64,000 nucleotides of DNA, from NCBI RefSeq assembly GCF_004217215.1, contig NZ_SHKP01000010.1, positions 1 through 64,000 on the forward strand, in the 5' to 3' direction. Origin of the DNA: Rivibacter subsaxonicus (GTDB lineage Bacteria > Pseudomonadota > Gammaproteobacteria > Burkholderiales > Burkholderiaceae_C). A program made the position numbers and the translations under genes. The notes under the pieces were generated by a model that did not search any database, was not told the origin of the DNA, and saw only the letters and a program-made list of their open reading frames with translations. Below, piece after piece: positions 9,004-17,640 of the stretch; within the stretch, counting starts at the first letter, position 1, and every line of letters begins with the position of its first letter.

Positions 9004-11628
9004 TCAGAACCTGGCGCTCACGCCAAGCTGATAGGTGGTTTCACCCTCGAACGACCAGGCCGGGAAGCCGTCGCGCAGCGAGGGGCGCTGCGCCGGGGCG
9101 TTGCCAGCACCGTACTGCACCGAGTCTTCCTTCGTCAGGTTGACCGCCTCGAAGGTCAGGCGCAGGTTCTTGGTGATGTTCCAGCCGAGGCTCAGGTCCA
9201 GGCTGCCGATGTCGTCGTGCCAGCGGTTGCCGTACCAGCCGTTCTCGCGAACCATGTACTTGGAGCGCCAGCTGTAGGCCAGACGGGCCGAGTAGCTTTC
9301 GTTCTCGAAGTAGCCCACCAGGTTGACGTTGTTGCGCGAGGACAGCGTGAAGACGTTGATTTCGTCCTGGTAGCTGGTGGCTGGCGCCGTGGCATCGGAG
9401 TAGGTGTAGTTGGCGGCTACGCCGAAGCCGTTGTCGAAGGCATGGTTGCCCTGCAGCTCGATGCCCTTGATCTTGCCGCCGCCGGCATTGATGTAGCGGT
9501 TGACGGTCCAGTTGTCGAGGCCGGTGTCGGGGCTCACCACGCCGACGCTCTGGTTCAGCAGGGTCTGCGTGGTGACGAAGTTGTTGATCTTCTTGTAGAA
9601 GATCGCCGCGGCCACCACGTTGCCGCGACCGTAGTAGTGCTCGATGCCAAGGTCGAACTGGCTGGACTTCTGCGGCTTCAGGGTGGGCGAGCCGTAGTTG
9701 AACGCGTCGTTGGAGGCGTTGGTGTCGTCAAAGCCGACCACCGACGTCAGGAACATGTTGTCGTAGTTCGGACGGGTGATCGCCTGGGCGGCAGCAAAGC
9801 GCAGCAGCGTGTCCTTGCGCAGGTCGTAGACGACGTTCAGGCTCGGCAGGAAGTCGTCGTAGGTCTGCTTCTCGGTGACCTTGTTCGTGCTCCAGCCGTT
9901 GTTCTGACCGACGTCGGTCGTCGGGGTGCCGTCGAAGGCAAAACCCGTCGCCGAGACCTCGGTGCGGATGTAGCGCAGGCCGAAGTTGCCGCGCAGGGCT
10001 TCCTTCTCGAACTCGAGCATGCCGTACAGGGCCGAGTTCTTTTCGTTCAGCTGCGCGTAGGCCGAGCGGTCTTCAACCCAGTTGCTGATGTTGGCCGAGG
10101 CCAGGCCCAGCGCGGCGTCGATGTTCGGACGCGGAACGCTCCAGCCGCCCACCACGTCCAGGTTGCCGCTGTACAGGCTGGCCGTGTCGCCCGGGAGGGC
10201 GGTCGCCGCGTGCACGCCACGGAAACCCGTGCGCGTGAACGTGTGGTCGCTCGCCCGCACGCCGGTCTTGAAGGAGCTCAGACCGTTCCAGTCGATGTCG
10301 ATGGTGCCGTCCGCCTGGACGAAGTTTTCCTTGTCCTCGTTGGGGCCGCGGCCGGAGGCCCAGCTTTCCGGCGCCGAGGTGGCGGGCAGGTTGCCGACGC
10401 CGATGCTCTGGTTGGAGCTGGGATGGATGGCAATCTGCTTGCCGCGGGCGTCGATCGTGCCGGTCCAGAACGGCAGGTTGGCCGCACCGGTGACCGGGGC
10501 CCATTGGCCGTAGGCGAAGTTCGCCGTCTGGTCGGTGCCGCCGGTGGCCTTGGTCGTGCCGACCACGCCGGACAGCCTGAAGCCGTCGCCCCTGTAGGCA
10601 CCGTCCAGCACCAGGCTGTCCGAATCCATCGAGGCCTTGCGGATCCAGTTCTGCAGGAACACGTTGTCCGTCGCCGGGCTGGCCGTGTCGCGGGTGTGCA
10701 GCGTGCACAGGCCCGCCGCATTGGTCTGCTGGCAATTGCCGGAGTTGCCCGTGAAGATGTAGTGGCTGGTGTTGGAGTTGTTGGCATCCAGCTCCAGGTG
10801 CAGGTAGTTCAGGCCGATGTCGAAGCCATCCGCCGGACGGGCCTGCAGCGTCACGTTCAGGGCCTTGCGCTCGCGCTCCTGCACGAAGGTCGTGGGCGCC
10901 ACGTCGCCAGACCAGCGCATGTCGGCTTCGACGCCGCGGCGGATGTAGTCGCCCTTCTCGAACACGCCGGCGACCAGCACGCCAAAGGTCTTCGCGTCGT
11001 TCTTCCAGCTGTAGAGGCCCGAGACATCCCCGCTCGTGTCGCTGATCGTGCCCTTGCCGACCTTGAGGCTGCCGAAGACGGTGTTGGCGTCCAGGTCCAG
11101 CGGCTTGCGCGTATTGACGATCACGGTGCCGCCGATGCCACCTTCGGTCAGGTCGGCCTGCGACGATTTGTACACCTTCAGGCCGCCGACCAGCTCGGCG
11201 GGCAGCAGGGAGTAGTTGAAGGAGCGGTCGACCGACTTCTGGTCATACCAGCCCGTGGAGGCCACCGACTGACCGTTCAGGGTGGTGTAGGTCATCTGCG
11301 GGTCGGTGCCACGGATGGAAACCGAAGCGCCCTGGCCGAAATCGCGACCCACCGAGATGCCCGGGATGCGGCCCAGAGCTTCGCCCACGTCGGCGTCGGG
11401 CAGCCTGCCAATGTCCTCGGCGGATACGGCGTCCACCACGGCGTTGGCGTTCCGCTTGACGTTCGCGGCCGTTGCCAGCGAGGCACGGATGCCGGTGACG
11501 GTGACCGTTTCCAGATCGGCCTTCGTCTCGGGTGCTGCGGGCGCGGCCTGCTGGGCCTGCACCGCGAAGGCGGCGCTCATCAACAGGAGCGCCACGGCCG
11601 ATGCGACGGGGGTGTGGTTGCACTTCAT
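9004..11628 (-). CDS. TonB-dependent outer-membrane receptor, probably for chitooligosaccharides
   Basis: The 874-residue protein has a signal peptide ending near AFAVQAQ, a TonB box (LETVTVTGIRAS), a plug domain (residues about 55-190 with IPGISVGR and SIRGTDPQMTYTTLNG) and a long beta-barrel ending in phenylalanine (GVSARF), as needed for barrel assembly. It belongs to the large sugar-type receptor group common in Xanthomonas and Caulobacter relatives. Its place beside GH18, GH3, nagA and GlcNAc kinase genes suggests uptake of GlcNAc oligomers. AGAGGTGAG just before the ATG is a good ribosome binding site. Its upstream region has several CTGGTA-type repeats. Confidence 0.92.
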   Translation of the reverse strand: MKCNHTPVASAVALLLMSAAFAVQAQQAAPAAPETKADLETVTVTGIRASLATAANVKRNANAVVDAVSAEDIGRLPDADVGEALGRIPGISVGRDFGQGASVSIRGTDPQMTYTTLNGQSVASTGWYDQKSVDRSFNYSLLPAELVGGLKVYKSSQADLTEGGIGGTVIVNTRKPLDLDANTVFGSLKVGKGTISDTSGDVSGLYSWKNDAKTFGVLVAGVFEKGDYIRRGVEADMRWSGDVAPTTFVQERERKALNVTLQARPADGFDIGLNYLHLELDANNSNTSHYIFTGNSGNCQQTNAAGLCTLHTRDTASPATDNVFLQNWIRKASMDSDSLVLDGAYRGDGFRLSGVVGTTKATGGTDQTANFAYGQWAPVTGAANLPFWTGTIDARGKQIAIHPSSNQSIGVGNLPATSAPESWASGRGPNEDKENFVQADGTIDIDWNGLSSFKTGVRASDHTFTRTGFRGVHAATALPGDTASLYSGNLDVVGGWSVPRPNIDAALGLASANISNWVEDRSAYAQLNEKNSALYGMLEFEKEALRGNFGLRYIRTEVSATGFAFDGTPTTDVGQNNGWSTNKVTEKQTYDDFLPSLNVVYDLRKDTLLRFAAAQAITRPNYDNMFLTSVVGFDDTNASNDAFNYGSPTLKPQKSSQFDLGIEHYYGRGNVVAAAIFYKKINNFVTTQTLLNQSVGVVSPDTGLDNWTVNRYINAGGGKIKGIELQGNHAFDNGFGVAANYTYSDATAPATSYQDEINVFTLSSRNNVNLVGYFENESYSARLAYSWRSKYMVRENGWYGNRWHDDIGSLDLSLGWNITKNLRLTFEAVNLTKEDSVQYGAGNAPAQRPSLRDGFPAWSFEGETTYQLGVSARF

Positions 11629-11778
11629 TGCTCACCTCTGCGGTGTTGTGGCCTCGGGATGCCCTTGGCCGATGGATTGATCGGGCGATTCGGTGCCTGA
11701 CTGCGTGTCTGGCCCTTGCTGCTCTGGTTTGTTGCTGCCTGTTTCCGCCGCCGTCCTGGCGCGTGACCGGTGGGCCTA

Positions 11779-11791
11779 CTGGTAGTGCCAG
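11779..11791. promoter_or_regulatory. Candidate GntR-type operator upstream of the TonB receptor
   Basis: CTGG-TAGTG-CCAG is a perfect inverted repeat with a five-base centre. The core CTGGTA(G/C)T(G/A)C also occurs in the promoter of the GlcNAc operon near 20432-20441, read on the minus strand, so one regulator may control both. Confidence 0.5.
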
Positions 11792-11829
11792 ACTGCATGC
11801 CAGCGATGGAAATTCGACGCCAAGAAGAG

Positions 11830-11864
11830 TACCACTTAGAGCCAGTTTGCTACCACTTGGTAGA
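11830..11864. promoter_or_regulatory. Repeated TACCACTT elements, one within a palindrome
   Basis: TACCACTT occurs at 11830-11837 and again at 11851-11858, exactly 21 bases or about two helix turns apart. The second copy is part of the perfect inverted repeat CTACC-ACTT-GGTAG at 11850-11863. The spacing suggests two regulator molecules bound on one face of the DNA. Confidence 0.45.
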
Positions 11865-12065
11865 AACGAGAATCCGCGGCTTTGTTGCAACTATTTCGCA
11901 GGAGCTGCGGAGCGCCGGCGGTTGTCATTTGGTGCGCTCGGTGATGCTGCTGGTGCGCCCACTGGCGCGTTATTGGTATTATTTTGGTTCGGCGACGAGG
12001 GGGCGCGCCGATGCGGCGCGGCATTTCGCCTCAAGTCCCCGGCGGCCAAGGAGGGCCGCAGCAGC

Positions 12066-12803
12066 ATGAAATCGCTCGCCAAGACCCTGCGCGCGCTCGA
12101 TCCCGCCAGCAGCCAGCCGCTCTACCAGCAACTGCAGCGCGCGCTGCGCGAGGCGATCGAGAAGCAACTGCTCGGGCCGGACGACGCCCTGCCCTCGGAG
12201 CGCCAGCTGGCGATCGACCTCGGCGTCTCGCGCATCACGGTGCGCAAGGCGATCGACGGTCTCGCGGCGGAAGGGCTGCTGGTCAGCCGCCAGGGCTCGG
12301 GCAACTTCGTACGGCCGCACATCGACAAGAACTTCGCCAAGCTGACCTCGTTTCACGAGGACATGCAGTCGCGCGGCCAGGTCCCGCGCAGCGAGTGGCT
12401 CAAGCGAACCGAGGGCACGGTTTCGCCCGACGAGGCGCTGAAGCTTGCGCTGAGCCCGGGCACCCTGGTCTATCGCTTCCACCGCCTGCGCTATGCCGAC
12501 GATGCGCCGATGGCGCTCGAGTACGCCACCGTCGTGGCCTCGTGCCTGCCGTCGATCGACGCGGTGCAGGAGTCGCTCTACGAGGCGCTGCAGAAGGCGG
12601 GCAACCGCCCGGTGCGCGCGCTGCAGCGGCTGCGCGCGCTGCTGCTCGACGATGAGCAGGCCCGGCTGCTGCAGGCCGAGCCGGGCGACGCCGGGCTGCT
12701 GGTCGAGCGCCTGGGCTTCCTGCGCGACGGGCGTGCGGTGGAGCTGAGCCACTCCTACTACCGCGGCGACACCTACGATTTCGTCGCCGAGCTCAGCGCC
12801 TGA
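12066..12803 (+). CDS. GntR/HutC-family regulator with UTRA domain (first copy)
   Basis: The 245-residue protein has a GntR winged helix (about residues 15-80, with LPSERQLAIDLGVSRITVRKA split around the recognition helix) and a UTRA ligand domain (about 95-240). This class senses GlcNAc-6-phosphate or GlcN-6-phosphate in NagR, DasR and YvoA. AAGGAGGG at 12048-12055 supports the ATG. It is convergent with the GH16-like gene (4-base gap) and divergent from the TonB receptor, which it may control. A second paralogue lies in the operon at 18748-19488. Confidence 0.88.
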   Translation: MKSLAKTLRALDPASSQPLYQQLQRALREAIEKQLLGPDDALPSERQLAIDLGVSRITVRKAIDGLAAEGLLVSRQGSGNFVRPHIDKNFAKLTSFHEDMQSRGQVPRSEWLKRTEGTVSPDEALKLALSPGTLVYRFHRLRYADDAPMALEYATVVASCLPSIDAVQESLYEALQKAGNRPVRALQRLRALLLDDEQARLLQAEPGDAGLLVERLGFLRDGRAVELSHSYYRGDTYDFVAELSA

Positions 12804-12807
12804 GCGT

Positions 12808-13716
12808 TCAGAAGTCGCAGCGGCTCGGAAGCGCGGGTTCTGCCGCCGGGACCGTGTCGACGCGGGCATGACCGGCGCGACGCCGGGCCTGCACCGCGGC
12901 CTCCACCTGCGCCGGCGACAGCATCGCGTCGCGGGCGTGGAACACCCAGTCCACGTCCTGGCGCCAGACCCGTGGCTCGGCGCTCGCCGGCAGCAGGCCG
13001 CCGGGCGAGAACCAGAGGTTGAAGCTGATTGCCATCGGCTGCACCGGCACGTTGCGACCGGCGTGGCGCGCGAGTTCGCGGCCGTCGAGGAAGACCCGCA
13101 CGTGGTCCTGCGCGACCTGCGCCATCAGCACATGCCAGCCGTCGAGCGCACGGCGTTCCTCGTGGCTGGCGTTGAAGGCCTGCCACGGCTCGATCTGCAC
13201 CGTCTGCCACGAGATCGCGTAGAGCCGCGTGTCCGGGCTGCCCCAGCCGCCGTTGGGCAGGTACTCGAAGTCGACCTCGCTGAAGTTCGGGTCGAAGTCG
13301 TGCTTGAGCGGCGCCACCGCGTAGAAGGTCTGGATCACCGGATCGCCGTCGATGCCCGACTGCGGCCGATCGTTGAAGCGGATCCGCGCCGCGTAGGTGC
13401 CGCGCAGGAACTTGCGCGCCTGGCAGAGCTGGGTCTGGGCGGTGCCCTGCGGCGTGCCGTCGGTGCGCGCCTCCATGCGCAGCAGCCGGTTGCCGGGGCG
13501 GGCCGGGTCATCGACCAGGCTGATCAGCTCCGGTGCCCAGCGCGCGCCCGGCACGCCGGGGTGGCCGGCGGCGGCGCGCAGTGTCCAGCCACCGGCGGCG
13601 AGGGTCGCGGTGTCGGCATCGCCGAAGTCGTCGAAGAAGATGGCCGGTGCTGCCGGCGCGGCAGCCTGCGCGGCCGAGGCCAGAGCCAGCGTCAGCGCGA
13701 GGACGGCGATGCGCAT
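12808..13716 (-). CDS. Secreted GH16-like glycoside hydrolase
   Basis: The 302-residue precursor begins with a signal peptide (MRIAVLALTLALASAAQA). The motif SEVDFEYL gives the GH16 catalytic signature Glu147-x-Asp149-x-Glu151, and the later segments rich in Trp and Phe fit the family's jelly-roll fold. GH16 enzymes usually cut beta-1,3/1,4-glucans or galactans, so one at the end of a GlcNAc operon is unexpected. Its ATG overlaps the stop of the MFS gene by one base, so it is translated with the operon. The polymer it attacks is unknown. Confidence 0.75.
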   Translation of the reverse strand: MRIAVLALTLALASAAQAAAPAAPAIFFDDFGDADTATLAAGGWTLRAAAGHPGVPGARWAPELISLVDDPARPGNRLLRMEARTDGTPQGTAQTQLCQARKFLRGTYAARIRFNDRPQSGIDGDPVIQTFYAVAPLKHDFDPNFSEVDFEYLPNGGWGSPDTRLYAISWQTVQIEPWQAFNASHEERRALDGWHVLMAQVAQDHVRVFLDGRELARHAGRNVPVQPMAISFNLWFSPGGLLPASAEPRVWRQDVDWVFHARDAMLSPAQVEAAVQARRRAGHARVDTVPAAEPALPSRCDF

Positions 13717-15065
13717 CAGGCGCCGGCCGGCTTGTTGCCGACGGCGTCGACCGCGGCGTCGGGCGCGGTTGAGGTCGCGTCGCTGCGTCCGGGGATCCTG
13801 ACGAAGAACATCAGCGCCAGCACCGGCAGGCCGCACAGCACCGTCCACAGGAAGAAGCGCTCGTAGCCGAGGGCGAGCTGGATGTCGCCGCTGATGGTCT
13901 TGGAGAGGATGAAGCCAAGCTGCATCACGCCGGTGCCCAGGGCGTAGTGCGCGGTCTGGAAGCGGCCCGGCGCCACCGCCTGCATGATGTAGAGGATCAT
14001 GCCGACGAAGCCGAAGCCGTAGCCGAACATCTCGATGCTCACTGCGGTGCCGATCACGTTGAGGTCGCTCGGTCGTGCATGCGCGAGCCAGGCGAACACC
14101 AGGTTCGGCACCATCATGCCGAGGATCAGGAAGAACATCGCGCGCTTGAGGCCGAGCCACGACGTGAAGTAGCCGCCGAGGATGCTGCCGAGCAGGAAGG
14201 CCAGCGTGCCGGCGGTGCCGTAGACGATGCCGATCTGGTCGGTCGTCAGGCCCAGGCCGCCCTGGTCGCGTGCCTCGAGCATGAACAGCGGACCGATGGT
14301 CTGCACCTGGCCCTCGGCGGCGCGGAACAGCACGATGAACAGGATCGCCAGGCCGATGCCCGGCTTGGACAGGAAGTCGCCGACCACGTCGCGCAGCGTG
14401 CGAGTGACGCTGGCCAGCGTGAGGTCGGCATGGCCGGTGTTGAGCGTGCCGGGCAGCGCCCAGGCGTTGTAGGCGGCGATGGCGGCCAGCAGCACCGCGA
14501 GCAGCACGAAGATCGCGCTCCAGGCGTTGTGCACGCCGACGCTCTTTTCAAGATGCCCCGCCAGCACCAGCAACCCGCCGAGGGTGAGGAACTTCGAGGC
14601 GTTGAAGAAGGCACCCTGCCAGCCGGCGTAGGCGGCCTGCGAGCGCGCGTCGAGTGCTGCCATGTAGAGGCCGTCGCAGGCGATGTCATGCGTGGCCGAG
14701 GCGTAGGCGAGCAGGAACAGCACCGCGATGCTGGCCGCGAAGAACATCGGCAACTGCACCGCCAGCGCCAGCAGCGCCAGGCCGATCGCGCCGGTGAACT
14801 GCAGCGCGACGACGATCAGCTTCTTGCTGCGCGCCATCTCCAGGAACGGGCTCCACAGCGGCTTGAAGGCCCAGGCCAGGCCGAGCACGCCGGTCCAGCG
14901 CGCGATCAGGTCGTTGGCCACGCCCATGCTCTTGAACATCAGGCCGGCGATCAGCATGACGACGAAGAACTGCAGGCCTTGCGCGAAGTAGAGCGTCGGC
15001 ACCCAGCTGATCGGGGAGCGCTTCTTTACCGTGACGGCGGGGGCGGTGTGGTCGGCGGTGGTCAT
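13716..15065 (-). CDS. MFS sugar or muropeptide transporter (AmpG/NagP-like)
   Basis: The 449-residue protein has about twelve hydrophobic segments and an AmpG-like character, with conserved acidic and aromatic residues in ATHDIACDGLYM. In this operon the likely cargo is GlcNAc or a small chitooligosaccharide carried across the inner membrane, upstream of the kinase and deacetylase steps. A peptidoglycan sugar is an alternative, because AmpG-type carriers and the adjacent GH3 enzyme also occur in wall recycling. Start chosen at the ATG at 15065; the open frame further upstream is shadow. Confidence 0.8.
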   Translation of the reverse strand: MTTADHTAPAVTVKKRSPISWVPTLYFAQGLQFFVVMLIAGLMFKSMGVANDLIARWTGVLGLAWAFKPLWSPFLEMARSKKLIVVALQFTGAIGLALLALAVQLPMFFAASIAVLFLLAYASATHDIACDGLYMAALDARSQAAYAGWQGAFFNASKFLTLGGLLVLAGHLEKSVGVHNAWSAIFVLLAVLLAAIAAYNAWALPGTLNTGHADLTLASVTRTLRDVVGDFLSKPGIGLAILFIVLFRAAEGQVQTIGPLFMLEARDQGGLGLTTDQIGIVYGTAGTLAFLLGSILGGYFTSWLGLKRAMFFLILGMMVPNLVFAWLAHARPSDLNVIGTAVSIEMFGYGFGFVGMILYIMQAVAPGRFQTAHYALGTGVMQLGFILSKTISGDIQLALGYERFFLWTVLCGLPVLALMFFVRIPGRSDATSTAPDAAVDAVGNKPAGA

Positions 15066-15100
15066 CGGCGGGCTGGCAGGAGAAGTCGGGGCGCGGTCGT

Positions 15101-16594
15101 TCAGGCGGCGCGCGGGGCGAGAGTGACCGGCGGCGTGGGCAGGGCGTCGGCGCGGCCGTCGAGCCAGGCCTTGACCGCGGCCAGCGCGCCATCGGCGTAG
15201 CCCCAGCTGACGAGCGCCGCGGCCGCCACGTCGAGCGCCTGGTATGGGTTCCACAGCACCAGGTGCAGGTCCGGCCGCCAGCCGGCCGCGGCGGCACCGT
15301 AGCGGGCGCGGTGGTTGGAGGCCAGCACGTTGAAGCGGCCGTCGCGCGGCATCGAGGCGCCGTCGAGATCGTCGAGGCGGGCGAGCGCGATCAGCTCCAC
15401 GTCCTTGAAGCCGGCAAACAGCGCGGCGATCTGCTCGGCCGAAGGCCCGGCCTCGGACACGCCATCGCAGGGCACGCTGCGCTGAGTGAAGACGCGCAGG
15501 CGTTCGTCGGCGCGCGGCGGGCGCGGTGCGCCGAGCGCGACCAGGCCACGGGCCCAGGCGGCGCGCATCAGCGCGTCATCGCTGGCGCGCTGCTCGTCGG
15601 CGTACGACTCAGCGCGGATCGGGAAGCGGGTCGCCAGCGCGGCGACGCGCCCGCGTGCCTGGTCGGCGCGTGCGAGCGGCACGCTGCCGTCGCGCAGCGC
15701 GGCATCGATCGATTCGATCGCCGCTAGCTGTTCGTGGCGCGCGCCCTGCGCCAGCACCAGGTCGGCGCCGGCCTGCAGCGCCAGCACCGCGGCGCGGGCA
15801 TGGCCGTAGCGCTCGTGGATCGCCTTCATCATCAGCGCGTCGGTGATGACGACGCCGTCGTAGCCCATGGCCTTGCGCAGGATGCCGGTCAGCACCCGCT
15901 TGCTCAGCGTGGCCGGATGCTCGGGGTCGATCTGCGGGTAGACGATGTGCGCCGTCATCACGGCGGGCGCGATGGGCGCCAATGCGCGGAAGGGCTTGAG
16001 CTCGAGCGCCTCGAGCTGCGCCAGCGTCTTGTCGACCGCCGGCAGCGCATGGTGCGAATCCACATGCGTGTCGCCGTGGCCGGGAAAGTGCTTGACGCAG
16101 CAGGCCACGCCCTCGGCCAGCGAGCCGCGCATCCAGGCGCCGGCCAGGCGCGTCACACGCTCCGGCTCCTCGCCGAAGCTGCGCTCGGCGATCACCGGGT
16201 TGGCCGGGTTGTTGTTGATGTCGAGCACCGGCGCGAAGTTCCAGTTGATACCGAGGCCGCGCAGGCCGCGCGCCACGGCCGCGCCGATGGCCTCGGACAG
16301 CGCCTCGTCATCGGCGGCGCCAAGCGCCATCGCCGCCGGCGGCTGCGGCAGGAAGGTGGCGCGCACCACCGAGCCGCCTTCCTGGTCGATGCCGATCAGC
16401 GCCTCGGGCCCCATCAGCTCGCGCAAATCGGCGCAGAGGCGCTTGACCTCGGCCTCGCTGCCGAGGTTCTTGCGGAACAGGCAGACCGCGCGGATGTCGT
16501 GCTCGCGGATGAAGTCGGCGGTGGCGGCGGCTAGCGAGGTGCCATCCATGTCGACCATCACCAGATGGCCGGGGCGGATCGTGTTGCTGTTCAT
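15101..16594 (-). CDS. GH3 beta-N-acetylhexosaminidase (NagZ-like, long form)
   Basis: The 497-residue protein shows the NagZ hallmarks: the substrate loop KHFPGHGDTHVDSHH at 168-182, which carries the catalytic His/Asp dyad, and the nucleophile Asp252 in VITDALMMKA. NagZ of E. coli is about 341 residues; the extra 150 residues here form a second C-terminal domain as in longer GH3 enzymes. No signal peptide is seen, so it acts in the cytoplasm and probably splits imported chitooligosaccharides. It lies between the deaminase gene (23 bases) and the transporter gene (35 bases). Confidence 0.88.
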   Translation of the reverse strand: MNSNTIRPGHLVMVDMDGTSLAAATADFIREHDIRAVCLFRKNLGSEAEVKRLCADLRELMGPEALIGIDQEGGSVVRATFLPQPPAAMALGAADDEALSEAIGAAVARGLRGLGINWNFAPVLDINNNPANPVIAERSFGEEPERVTRLAGAWMRGSLAEGVACCVKHFPGHGDTHVDSHHALPAVDKTLAQLEALELKPFRALAPIAPAVMTAHIVYPQIDPEHPATLSKRVLTGILRKAMGYDGVVITDALMMKAIHERYGHARAAVLALQAGADLVLAQGARHEQLAAIESIDAALRDGSVPLARADQARGRVAALATRFPIRAESYADEQRASDDALMRAAWARGLVALGAPRPPRADERLRVFTQRSVPCDGVSEAGPSAEQIAALFAGFKDVELIALARLDDLDGASMPRDGRFNVLASNHRARYGAAAAGWRPDLHLVLWNPYQALDVAAAALVSWGYADGALAAVKAWLDGRADALPTPPVTLAPRAA

Positions 16595-16617
16595 CGTGCC
16601 GGCTTCTTCGAGCTTCT

Positions 16618-17640
16618 TCAATGGGTGCGGGTGACCTTGGCGAGGTGGCGCGGCACATCCGGATCGAGCCCGCGCGCACGCGCCAGCGCCTCGACCATCG
16701 GATAAAAGCTCTGCACCGCGCAGATCGGGTCGAGCTCCTCGTGGCCGGCCTCGACCAGCGGCAGCTCGGCGCCGGGCGTGCCGGCTGGTGCGGCCAGCAG
16801 CACGCGCGCGCCGCGGCCGCGCATCTCCTCGGCCAGCGCGATCAGGCCGGCCTGGGCCGGGCCGCGCGGCGCGAACACCAGCATCGGGTAGCCCTGCTCG
16901 ACCAGCGCCATCGGGCCATGCTTGACCTCGGCGCCGGAGAAGGCCTCGGCCTGGATGCCGCAGGTTTCCTTGAACTTGAGCGCGGCCTCCATCGCGATCG
17001 CCAGGCCGGTGCCGCGGCCGATGACGAACAGCTTGTCGGCCTGCGTCAACGCGTCGACCGCCGGCTGCCAGTCCTGTCGCGCGGCGCGTGCGAGAGCGGC
17101 GGGCAGCGCGTGCAGCGCGGCCGTCAGCGCGGCGTCGTCCTGCCAGCTGGCCACGACGCGCGCGCCGGCCACCAGTTGCGCGATGTAGCTCTTGGTTGCG
17201 GCCACGCTCTGCTCGGCGCCGGCATGCAGCGGGAACACCCATTCGCTGGCCTGCGCCAGCGGCGAGGCGGCGTCGTTGACGAAGGCCACGGTGCGCGCGC
17301 CGCCGTTGCGGAAGAAGCGAGTCGGCGCGACCAGATCCGGGCTCTGGCCCGACTGCGAGAAGGCCAGCGAGACCAGGCCCTGGCACTGGATCTTGCTCTG
17401 GTAGAGCGTGATCAGCGACATCGGCAGCGAGGTCACGAGCCGGCCCAGGCGCGCCATGATCAGGTAGGCCATGTAGTGCGCGGCGTGGTCGGAGCTGCCG
17501 CGCGCCACGGTCAGCAGCGACTGCGGTGGCATCTCGCGCAGGCCGCGGCCCAGGGTGGCGTAGGCCTCGGTGTCGGCCGCCATCAGGCGGGCCACGGCGT
17601 CGGGGGCGTGCAGCGCCTCCTCAAGCATGCGCGAGGTCAA
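16618..17640 (-). CDS. SIS-domain glucosamine-6-phosphate deaminase (NagB-II type)
   Basis: The 340-residue protein has two sugar-isomerase (SIS) domains, with the phosphate-binding motif FSQSGQSPD at about 94-102, but lacks the glutaminase domain of GlmS. Next to nagA, this points to the alternative GlcN-6-P deaminase NagB-II, which gives fructose-6-P and ammonia. The TTG at 17640 is preferred, because AAGGAG lies 6 bases upstream of it; the ATG at 17628 would be 18 bases from the same site. The start overlaps the end of nagA by 20 bases. Confidence 0.85.
   Translation of the reverse strand: MTSRMLEEALHAPDAVARLMAADTEAYATLGRGLREMPPQSLLTVARGSSDHAAHYMAYLIMARLGRLVTSLPMSLITLYQSKIQCQGLVSLAFSQSGQSPDLVAPTRFFRNGGARTVAFVNDAASPLAQASEWVFPLHAGAEQSVAATKSYIAQLVAGARVVASWQDDAALTAALHALPAALARAARQDWQPAVDALTQADKLFVIGRGTGLAIAMEAALKFKETCGIQAEAFSGAEVKHGPMALVEQGYPMLVFAPRGPAQAGLIALAEEMRGRGARVLLAAPAGTPGAELPLVEAGHEELDPICAVQSFYPMVEALARARGLDPDVPRHLAKVTRTH

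Larger units (their letters stand above)
11629..12065. other. Divergent regulatory region between the TonB receptor and gntR
   Basis: No gene is supported in these 437 bases. The region is less G+C-rich than its surroundings and holds three candidate regulator sites (11779-11791, 11830-11837 and 11851-11864). A possible -10 box TATTAT lies at 11977-11982 for the plus-strand gntR gene, but with no good -35 box. Confidence 0.6.

Noticed and set aside
9217-11700. An 827-codon open frame opposite the TonB receptor
   Set aside because: Val/Gly/Arg-rich shadow sequence, no recognisable domain, and the receptor frame is clearly real.
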